From positions 1 to 49,972 of the forward strand of contig JAEWYQ010000071.1 of NCBI GenBank assembly GCA_023395555.1: a DNA stretch of 49,972 bases, given 5' to 3'. The first letter of the stretch is position 1. Each line of letters starts with the position of its first letter. This document shows positions 25,262-31,278 of this stretch, piece after piece. The position numbers and the translations under genes are program-made. The notes under the pieces were generated by a model. The model made no database searches, was not told the DNA's origin, and worked only from the letters and a program-made list of their open reading frames with translations. The DNA comes from Bacillota bacterium (GTDB lineage: Bacteria; Bacillota; Clostridia; Lachnospirales; Lachnospiraceae).

Positions 25262-26194
25262 CTATTGGTACTTGTTTAAGACAGCGATAAAGGTCTCCAT
25301 TTGTTCATAATTCAAAGCTTTCCATGAAGCAACATGGAACAATTCCATTAGTAGCTCTTTAAACCCATCCTCTGACAGTTGCTTTTCTTTAATGATAGTG
25401 CAAAGAGCCGTATATTGCTGCCTGGTTACAGACTTTACCATACCACTGAGATATCCCGGTCCATCGTATCTAAAATCTTCTACATCCTGAGTAAACTTTG
25501 AGGATAGTCCGCTCAGATTTAACACAGCATCAATCAAAGCCCGCTTTTTAGCCATCTTCAAGATCGTATTCTGTATAGCAAATACATCACTCATTTTATA
25601 GCATCCTTCCTGGCTATTGGACAAGCCTATGCCGGTAGCCTGTATTGCTCCTGCGGATCTACTGATTAACTCCATCCTAGCCTCATAGCAGAATAAAGGA
25701 CGACTGTAATTCTCCAGGCGATTTTTTATTTCGACAACCGGTACAACCCCGAAGAATCTGCATAAGCGTTCCGCTCCTGACTTAAACAATGACGGTTTTG
25801 AATATCCTTTTATCATTCCATAGTCTATCCCTTCCGTAAGAACCTTTTCCACAAATTGCTGTAGTTCATATGCTTGTGCCAGTGCATCTTCTACCGATTG
25901 GTATACCTTTTCACCCCCATTCTCTGAGCTTTTCTTATGGATAACTCCAAACGGTATAATATCCGCTTCATTAACGGCAGAATGCTCCCATAATGGCAGC
26001 AGTTCGATATTATCATTTCTCTTGCTGTCCTGTTCATTCGATATAATCTCAGAACCACTATGTTTTTGTTTCTCCACTAGTGGGGAAAATGAATCTGTTT
26101 GCTGTCGACCCCCTTTCTTATCTTTACTACTCGGTGCTTTACTATCTACCCTAGCCTTTGTTGTTTCTTTTTCAGCTGTATTACTACTATCCAT
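25262..26194 (-). CDS. Conserved mobile-element protein, possibly DNA recombination related
   Basis: 310 residues with AAGGAGG 8 bases before the ATG. The first 100 residues are low-complexity and charged. The core has the run EGIDYGMIKGYSKPSLFKSG, continuing to GAERLCRFFG, and later KMAKKRALIDAVLNLSGLS followed by FTQDVED. I recall this GxDYG...GAE+L / KRALVDAVL pattern in proteins next to single-strand annealing or recombination functions in phages and plasmids, but cannot name the family with certainty. It neighbours radC. The function is not proven. Confidence 0.55.
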   Translation of the reverse strand: MDSSNTAEKETTKARVDSKAPSSKDKKGGRQQTDSFSPLVEKQKHSGSEIISNEQDSKRNDNIELLPLWEHSAVNEADIIPFGVIHKKSSENGGEKVYQSVEDALAQAYELQQFVEKVLTEGIDYGMIKGYSKPSLFKSGAERLCRFFGVVPVVEIKNRLENYSRPLFCYEARMELISRSAGAIQATGIGLSNSQEGCYKMSDVFAIQNTILKMAKKRALIDAVLNLSGLSSKFTQDVEDFRYDGPGYLSGMVKSVTRQQYTALCTIIKEKQLSEDGFKELLMELFHVASWKALNYEQMETFIAVLNKYQ

Positions 26195-26251
26195 TAATAT
26201 CCCTCCTTGAGCAATGAAATAATGATTGCATTGGGCAATGAAGGGGTGTAG

Positions 26252-26275
26252 AATTTATATTGCGAAGTATAAATT
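26252..26275. promoter_or_regulatory. AT-rich inverted repeat AATTTATA-N8-TATAAATT
   Basis: A perfect 8-base dyad (26252-26259 and 26268-26275) about 60 bases upstream of the 25262-26194 gene. On the minus strand it overlaps possible -10-like sequences. It also covers the 3' end of a 36-codon ORF. Confidence 0.35.
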
Positions 26276-26365
26276 ATACAGGCCCCTCTTCACTAACCCA
26301 AATGCTACCGTCTGTAGTGCCGATTCTGTCCAGAGCGGCTTGTATTTTTTCTTTTTACAATCCAT
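26255..26365 (-). CDS. Small basic 36-residue ORF
   Basis: ATG at 26365, two bases after the stop of the 26368 gene, with GGCGGGTG just upstream. Sequence start MDCKKKKYKPLWTESALQ. Too short for family recognition; spacing suggests translational coupling. It could be spurious. Confidence 0.4.
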   Translation of the reverse strand: MDCKKKKYKPLWTESALQTVAFGLVKRGLYNLYFAI

Positions 26366-26367
26366 GC

Positions 26368-26676
26368 CTACACCCGCCTTCCATAATTCATTTCCGTAAT
26401 CATCCATTCTCTCAACTCCTCTAAGAAATTACACTCACTTCTTATCCACAATCGGTACAGATAATCTAATGCCTGTGCTTCCTTCAACAGAGCCTCCAGC
26501 ACACCCTCTTTCGCTCTGCTAAGGTCAATCGTCTGAATTACTTCCAATATGTGCTCCTTCCATACCAGCTCATAAGCCTTATTGAGAATTTCCCGGTAAC
26601 CTATATTCCCGTTCAAGAATGTCTCTTCAAGCCCCTGGTATTCATCAAATAATCGTTTCATCAACATTTGTTCCAA
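26368..26676 (-). CDS. Small helical protein of unknown function
   Basis: 102 residues from a TTG at 26676 (AAAGGAG 11 bases upstream), or a few residues fewer from the ATG at 26667. The frame stays open to 26775, but that part overlaps the cysteine-rich gene and reads as a shadow. The protein is acidic and all-helical (LMKRLFDEYQGLEETF, AKEGVLEALLKEAQALD). It follows the 62-residue gene closely. Confidence 0.55.
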   Translation of the reverse strand: MEQMLMKRLFDEYQGLEETFLNGNIGYREILNKAYELVWKEHILEVIQTIDLSRAKEGVLEALLKEAQALDYLYRLWIRSECNFLEELREWMITEMNYGRRV

Positions 26677-26695
26677 ATAAATCCTCTCTCCTTTC

Positions 26696-26884
26696 TCAAT
26701 CCAAACTACATTCATCACATAAAACACAAAAATGGCAATAGCTTTGTTCAAAACACTCTCCACAAATCCATGCACCGGCTACAATGACCGGCATGCAGCT
26801 AGTCAGATACTCTTTGCATCCTTCCCGGCACGGCGACGGCATCTCACATGTGATTGCTCTTCCCTCCATGAAACAATGTCTCAT
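26696..26884 (-). CDS. Small cysteine-rich protein, likely zinc-binding
   Basis: 62 residues with AAGGTG 6 bases before the ATG. It holds about twelve cysteines, mostly in CGECFEQSYCHFCVLCDEC and in CREGCKEYLTSC, spacing suited to one or two zinc sites. No signal peptide. I do not know the family. The good ribosome site and fit with the next gene support it as real. Confidence 0.6.
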   Translation of the reverse strand: MRHCFMEGRAITCEMPSPCREGCKEYLTSCMPVIVAGAWICGECFEQSYCHFCVLCDECSLD

Positions 26885-26902
26885 TCAACTCACCTTCCTT
26901 CC

Positions 26903-26937
26903 AAAATAAAAAATCTCATGGTTGCTATCTCCATGAG
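26903..26937 (-). terminator. Terminator of the DUF5688 gene
   Basis: Stem CTCATGG (26915-26921) with CCATGAG (26931-26937), followed on the minus strand by ATTTTTTATTTT. A clear intrinsic terminator. Confidence 0.85.
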
Positions 26938-26963
26938 TTTCTGTCTGCTTTATTGTTCATTTA

Positions 26964-27902
26964 TTATCCAATCATACCGATCCTGTCGGCCTTCCTGCTA
27001 TAGAGATAAACATTATCGCCCAGAACCTCATTAGGTTGAACTTCCGTAATATTAACCTCGTCAATTATTTCTCTAATGTCATCCGATCTCATGTGCCCTT
27101 TTACCGGAAGCAAAATCAGTTCATGTATTGATGATGGAATGATAAACAAATCCGTTTCTATATCGTCCGCAAAGTTACGGATTAATCCGTCATAGAGCAT
27201 AACGGCGGCACCATTTATCCCATTGCAATTTGTTGCGACATACATTTCCTGTCCTGCTCCGGATGTGTCCATTTGAGCAAGCTGCTCTTTAACTTCATCA
27301 CTGATATCATTATCCAGAATATCCATCATAACCTGCTTCATATCCCGTATCGATGCCGTTAGAAGCTTCGGCGTATTTCTTCTGGCTAATTCAAGCAAAG
27401 TGTCAATGTCCGCTCCCCAGAGATTAAGCAGGCCGTTTCGGATTGTTGTACTGGCTATTCCATCCCGATCCATTGATACAATCACAGAAAAGACAATTGC
27501 CAGATCAAAGAACTGGATATACGGTACATCGGCAAGAAACTTTCTGTTTCGTTCCAGGTTGATAAGCCTAAAGACTACTTTATTCTTAACCTTCTTAAAA
27601 TCCATCAGATCATCAGCCCCTATATTCAGATTCGACGCCTCCTTACTCTCGTATGCAGCAATAATCTCCTTGACAATCTCCGGTATCCGCATCCCGCTCT
27701 GATATTGAGCATAGTATTCATCCAAATAGATTGTAGGTGCCCAGACTGATTTCTGCTTTACAATGTTTAGCCCAAAAAGAACCGTATCGTTATTCTTTAT
27801 TACTTCGTTGACACTAACTCGATAATCCGAACCTAAATATACCTGGATTGCTGTTAATACCTCTTCATTGAACATTTTCTGTGCTATAAAATTTGACTTC
27901 AT
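26964..27902 (-). CDS. DUF5688 family protein
   Basis: 312 residues from the ATG at 27902 (AAAGGAG 11 bases before it). The order of segments (LNIVKQKSVWAPTIYLDEYY, RLINLERNRKFLADVPY, then MYVATNCNGINGAAVMLY and IIPSSIHELILLPV) matches the DUF5688 family, common on Lachnospiraceae mobile elements. The function is unknown. It is soluble and cytoplasmic by appearance, and stands as its own unit with a strong terminator. Confidence 0.75.
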   Translation of the reverse strand: MKSNFIAQKMFNEEVLTAIQVYLGSDYRVSVNEVIKNNDTVLFGLNIVKQKSVWAPTIYLDEYYAQYQSGMRIPEIVKEIIAAYESKEASNLNIGADDLMDFKKVKNKVVFRLINLERNRKFLADVPYIQFFDLAIVFSVIVSMDRDGIASTTIRNGLLNLWGADIDTLLELARRNTPKLLTASIRDMKQVMMDILDNDISDEVKEQLAQMDTSGAGQEMYVATNCNGINGAAVMLYDGLIRNFADDIETDLFIIPSSIHELILLPVKGHMRSDDIREIIDEVNITEVQPNEVLGDNVYLYSRKADRIGMIG

Positions 27903-27959
27903 CCTAATCTTCTCTCCTTTGATATGATTTTGTTTTCTTTTTCTCAGCAAGGAACACAC

Positions 27960-28178
27960 CTTTCAGAAAATCATCATACACACATAGGCATCACCCCTTT
28001 CATAATACTTTCATAAAATTAGGCATAAAAAAATAAGCCTTTTTATGTCATGCTTAGGACATCATAAAAAAATCCTTTATTGAAAGACCCGTGGGGTTAC
28101 AAACGATAAAGTTGAACTCGCGCTATACCTCCAGGTGCTCAGAAAATTTTTTATATTTTTTTGTACCTATACGGCGTT
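27960..28178. other. AT-rich gap with poly-A/T runs
   Basis: The stretch downstream of the HIRAN gene contains AGGCTTATTTTTTTATGCCT-like short dyads and T-runs on the minus strand (about 28020-28075), suited to transcription termination. No gene is supported. Confidence 0.4.
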
Positions 28179-28880
28179 TCAAATCAAAAGCCCTCCTACC
28201 ACTAAGTCAAGAGAAACACACTCATGACAGTTTGTATCCTGGCTGACATTATAGACATAGCATTGCACTTTTCTTCCGTCATTCATCAACCTCAATACTG
28301 CCTCACAATAATATCTGGGAACGTAGCCCATCTTCTGATTACGGACAGTATATACTGCAACTGCATTATGATCCTCTGCATTATCCGGTTCCGGTCTCAG
28401 CAAAACCTCATCACCGCGAACGACCTCTACCGCAGTATCACATTGGCTTCCATTACACCCAATATAGTGTCTTGCTCCCGCCAAATAAAAGACACGGTGA
28501 AACGCTTCATTAAAATCCAGAATCGGATCAATAAATTCCAGATTATCAATGGGCAATCTTGCTCCGCTTCGCTTCAGCAGCGTATAAGGTTCAAATTCGT
28601 CCATTCCGTACTTTTTTAAAATAGCGGAAATATCCTTCCTCTTTTTATCCGGCAACCTGCTCATAAATACCGGAAACAATAGCTCATTCTTATAAACCGC
28701 TTTGACATCAGGAAAGCTGATCAAAGGAGTAAATCCGTCTGCTATTGCTTCTCCTACCTCATCACCGTAGCAAAATTCATACTGACCGTTCTTCGATAGA
28801 ATCCCGACAATGTACTGCTTTCTTGATTTTTCCGATTTCCAGATTAAGTACAGATAATCCCTTCCATCTTTAACAGACAC
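28179..28880 (-). CDS. HIRAN-domain protein with HipA-N-like N-terminus
   Basis: 233 residues from a GTG at 28880, with GGGAGGAG 6 bases upstream inside the end of the kinase gene. Residues 1-120 resemble the N-terminal subdomain of HipA kinases (LLFPVFMSRLPDKKRKDI, then PYTLLKRSGARLPIDNLEF). Residues about 130-233 form a HIRAN domain (LAGARHYIG, VLLRPEPDNAEDHNAVAVY, GYVPRYY), a DNA-end binding module in helicases such as HLTF. It lies two bases after the HipA-like kinase, so they are one operon and probably one functional pair. Confidence 0.8.
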   Translation of the reverse strand: MSVKDGRDYLYLIWKSEKSRKQYIVGILSKNGQYEFCYGDEVGEAIADGFTPLISFPDVKAVYKNELLFPVFMSRLPDKKRKDISAILKKYGMDEFEPYTLLKRSGARLPIDNLEFIDPILDFNEAFHRVFYLAGARHYIGCNGSQCDTAVEVVRGDEVLLRPEPDNAEDHNAVAVYTVRNQKMGYVPRYYCEAVLRLMNDGRKVQCYVYNVSQDTNCHECVSLDLVVGGLLI

Positions 28881-28882
28881 GT

Positions 28883-29764
28883 TTACTCCTCCCCTCTTTT
28901 AAAAACTTCTTTCAGTATATCCAATTTAGATAATAAAAATCTTAGTATAACCTGTTTTTTGGCCGCAGACAACAGGGTATCCGAGTATTCCTCCAACAAA
29001 CTGCAAATTTTATCTCTTGTTATCTCTTCTATTATTTTATTTACATACGGCAGCGCAATATCATAGTATTCCTTTTCCAAATATTTCATCACTTCAAGGT
29101 GCGTTGGCGCTTTTGTGTCACTCTCTTTAATTCGTATCAAAGACCTTGATTTTGTATTCACCAATGCATCCCATAATTTCATATCCTTCCCTAAAGCCGC
29201 TTGCAGTTTGGAACCGGAAAGATAGGCACATAAAGATGAACTATTATCGTACAAGGGAGACAGCCTCCAGTGTTCCTCTTCCCAAATCAGAGCCCAGTTA
29301 TTCTGATGCCTGTCCGTATTTCCTATCAGGTAATCAAACACCAGCATACCTATAAACTCTTCAAATACCCCATGATAAGGCATAATTGCTTTTTTAATCA
29401 TTTCTATTGAGTATCTGCTTCCCGTCGTCGGGTCCATCAATTGATCCGTATCATAATATGGATAGAGCCGGTTAATAAAATAAATTCCCTCCAGAAACCG
29501 CATCCCTTCCGTAACGATATTATAGCTCATCGAACCAACTTTTCCTTGATACATTCCTATATCAAAGCTTGCACAAGGGATATTTATGATAGATGCTATT
29601 TTATAAGCGATGCATTCTGAAATATGGTCAGTCGTTTCAACATCTTTTTTAAATTTAAATAAGCCTGTCTGCTGGCTATCCGGATTAATGAGCCATATTT
29701 TCTCACTTCGTCCGCTTCCCTCTGAGTTTCCTTCATAAACATACCAATAAGAAAAATCCTTCAT
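28883..29764 (-). CDS. HipA-like serine/threonine kinase
   Basis: 293 residues with GAGAGG before the ATG. The kinase core is visible: a Lys-containing strand (GLFKFKKDVETTDHISECIA), the catalytic loop YLIGNTDRHQNNWAL and the metal-binding LSPLYDNSSSL. This is the CtkA/HipA-C type of atypical kinase, lacking the HipA N-terminal subdomain, which seems to be in the downstream gene. No HipB-type antitoxin gene is adjacent. It is the gene next to the element's right end. Possible roles are toxin, element stability or phage defence. Confidence 0.8.
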   Translation of the reverse strand: MKDFSYWYVYEGNSEGSGRSEKIWLINPDSQQTGLFKFKKDVETTDHISECIAYKIASIINIPCASFDIGMYQGKVGSMSYNIVTEGMRFLEGIYFINRLYPYYDTDQLMDPTTGSRYSIEMIKKAIMPYHGVFEEFIGMLVFDYLIGNTDRHQNNWALIWEEEHWRLSPLYDNSSSLCAYLSGSKLQAALGKDMKLWDALVNTKSRSLIRIKESDTKAPTHLEVMKYLEKEYYDIALPYVNKIIEEITRDKICSLLEEYSDTLLSAAKKQVILRFLLSKLDILKEVFKRGEE

Positions 29765-29909
29765 GATAAGACCTCTCTATCCCTTTGATAATGTTGCGAT
29801 TATTGATGGAATATCCATTCACACCCCTGGACAAGAATGCAACTATAGAAATCATAACATTTTACTGCTAAAAGTTCAATTATTGAATCCAGGGATTCCA
29901 CCAATAAAC

Positions 29910-29939
29910 AAGCTTCAGATGATTATGCACCTGAAGCTT
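29910..29939 (-). terminator. Hairpin just inside the right end of the element
   Basis: AAGCTTCAG (29910-29918) pairs perfectly with CTGAAGCTT (29931-29939). On the minus strand it follows the spoIIID 5' part and continues TTGTTTATTGG. It could stop sigma-E transcription from the spoIIID promoter entering the element. Two more short dyads (CCCTGGA/TCCAGGG and TTCAATTATTGAA) lie between 29825 and 29895. Confidence 0.5.
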
Positions 29940-29944
29940 TCATC

Positions 29945-30121
29945 TCAACTCATATTCATTTTTCCTAATCCTGATAAACCAAAACTGTTCTGGTTTGTTA
30001 CACCTGTATGTACGGTCGATTTCGAAATTCCAAACTGCTTCGCTGTCTGCCTTACGGTCGCGTTATTATCGATAATATAATTAGCGATCTCGACCGCCCG
30101 TTCCTCTATATAGCCTTTCAT
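29945..30121 (-). CDS. spoIIID: SpoIIID N-terminal part, truncated by the element
   Basis: From the ATG at 30121 the frame reads MKGYIEERAVEIANYIIDNN, then ATVRQTAKQFGISKSTVH up to codon 38 (30008). This is the start of SpoIIID through the middle of its helix-turn-helix. It then enters element sequence for 20 foreign codons before a stop at 29945. The break cuts the recognition helix, so the product should be inactive. The rest of the gene is at 13856-14011. AGGA lies 10 bases before this ATG; a further ATG 33 bases upstream has GGGGG too close to be ideal. A sigma-E-like box lies 60 bases upstream. Confidence 0.93.
   Translation of the reverse strand: MKGYIEERAVEIANYIIDNNATVRQTAKQFGISKSTVHTGVTNQNSFGLSGLGKMNMS
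29985..30013 (-). other. Right attachment junction of the element
   Basis: Core GTACATA (30007-30013 on the minus strand), continuing into the element arm GGTGTAACAAACCAGAACAG (29985-30004). On the host side ATCGACC encodes S-T of SpoIIID before V-H in the core. Confidence 0.88.
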
Positions 30122-30179
30122 AGTGTCTGCGTCCTGACCCTGGGCAGAACGCATTCCCCCTTATTATCGTTGTTGTTAC

Positions 30180-30187
30180 ATTGTATG
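30180..30187 (-). promoter_or_regulatory. Sigma-E -10 box of spoIIID
   Basis: CATACAAT on the minus strand is an exact match to the sigma-E -10 consensus, 60 bases before the spoIIID ATG. The -35 region is weak by eye. B. subtilis spoIIID is a known sigma-E gene, which fits. Confidence 0.65.
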
Positions 30188-30233
30188 CAGGGGAAATCAG
30201 CCGTAGTACACGAAAAAGCCAGAGGCTGCGAAG

Positions 30234-31217
30234 TTATTCTTTGACATGGGTCAGCCAGCTGACAGAGCGATAGGCCAGCTCCGACAACCATAGCGGCATA
30301 TGCCGGTAAAAGGCCGAAAATGCTTTTACGGAACGGCTTCGGCTGTCCGGTAACAGGGGATCGTCCTTCCAGGGGGAAAGCCTTGCCGCTTTATGATATT
30401 CCTCCCCCATGGGATGGGTACAGCTTTCCTCCCACGGCCTTCCCACCAGCCCTGAGGTAAAATGAATAATAGCCGGATTGGTCCTCGCCTCCTCCAGCTC
30501 TTCCTCTGTATAGAAGCTGTTCATAAAGTAGATGGACTTGATTGTTTTAGCGGAAAAGGAATAGAGATTGGACGTAACATTAAACCTGGGCCCCATTATC
30601 CGCTTCCGCCCTTTGCACACTCCATTAATGGTTCCCTGGTCATGATGAGGCACATTTCCCTCAAAGCTGCGTATAAATTCTAATATACGCTGCTCCAGCT
30701 TCTCCTGGCGCCAGCCCTTCAAATTAATCAGCAGGACTCCGGAATTCAGATAACAGTCCTCTTTTTCCAAACCAATCTTCTTTAGAAAGAAGTTATCCAC
30801 CGTATCTCTCACTCCGGCAACCAGATATTCCTGCAGTTCTACCTTCCAGAATTCCTCCAGGGAGTCCCGGATTATCGTGTCACAATCCAAATAGAGAATT
30901 TTTGTATAGCTCTTCGGCAGAATCGAACCCAGGAATAACCGTGCATAAGCTGCTGTGGCAATCTTCCTTACTCCCATATTGAGATCCAGAGCGAGAACAG
31001 CTTCCTTTACAGATAGAAAGGAAAGTTTCCGATGATATTCCTCCGCCATCGCTCTCAGCCTCTCTTTATTTGGCTCCTGGATGCCGCAATCCAAAATCAG
31101 TACCTCGATTTCATCGAATACCTTATTCGTCCGAAATAAAGATAGCATGGAAATTCCAAGATATTTCGCATAATTATCATCCGCTCCGTATGCAACACAT
31201 AACTTCATCTCTTCCAT
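30234..31217 (-). CDS. Family 8 glycosyltransferase
   Basis: 327 residues. The N-terminus CVAYGADDNYAKYLGISMLS and the metal-binding DxD motif in ILYLDCDTIIRDSL (about residue 108) are typical of GT8 (LgtC/general stress protein A-like), followed by CYLNSGVLLINLKGW and HHDQGTINGVC. Such enzymes transfer galactose or glucose from UDP-sugars, keeping the anomeric configuration. It is the last gene of the exopolysaccharide operon. The ribosome site is weak. The gene ends 47 bases before the spoIIID -10 box. Confidence 0.88.
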   Translation of the reverse strand: MEEMKLCVAYGADDNYAKYLGISMLSLFRTNKVFDEIEVLILDCGIQEPNKERLRAMAEEYHRKLSFLSVKEAVLALDLNMGVRKIATAAYARLFLGSILPKSYTKILYLDCDTIIRDSLEEFWKVELQEYLVAGVRDTVDNFFLKKIGLEKEDCYLNSGVLLINLKGWRQEKLEQRILEFIRSFEGNVPHHDQGTINGVCKGRKRIMGPRFNVTSNLYSFSAKTIKSIYFMNSFYTEEELEEARTNPAIIHFTSGLVGRPWEESCTHPMGEEYHKAARLSPWKDDPLLPDSRSRSVKAFSAFYRHMPLWLSELAYRSVSWLTHVKE

Positions 31218-31278
31218 CTTTATACCCGTGCCTTTCGCTATTTAATGACCTATTCAAAAGTGAATAGGCACAATATTG

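Larger units (their letters stand above)
14011..30006. mobile_element. 15,996-bp intervening element inserted in spoIIID ('skin-like')
   Basis: The ends are defined by the shared core GTACATA (minus strand) at 14011-14017 and 30007-30013. Outside the cores lie the two halves of one gene, spoIIID; inside, one end carries a large serine recombinase. Coordinates count one core copy. The interior is visibly more AT-rich than the flanks. It encodes Rep-like, RadC, XRE and HipA-like proteins but no relaxase, secretion or virion proteins that I can recognise. Deletion at the cores restores spoIIID in frame. The closest known type is the sigK skin element of Bacillus and Clostridioides. Confidence 0.92.

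Noticed and set aside
29945..30154. Stand-alone 69-residue helix-turn-helix gene that could be a HipB-type antitoxin for the nearby HipA-like kinase
   Set aside because: Its first 38 residues from the inner Met are SpoIIID; the remainder is translated element sequence after the junction. It is a split host gene, not an antitoxin.
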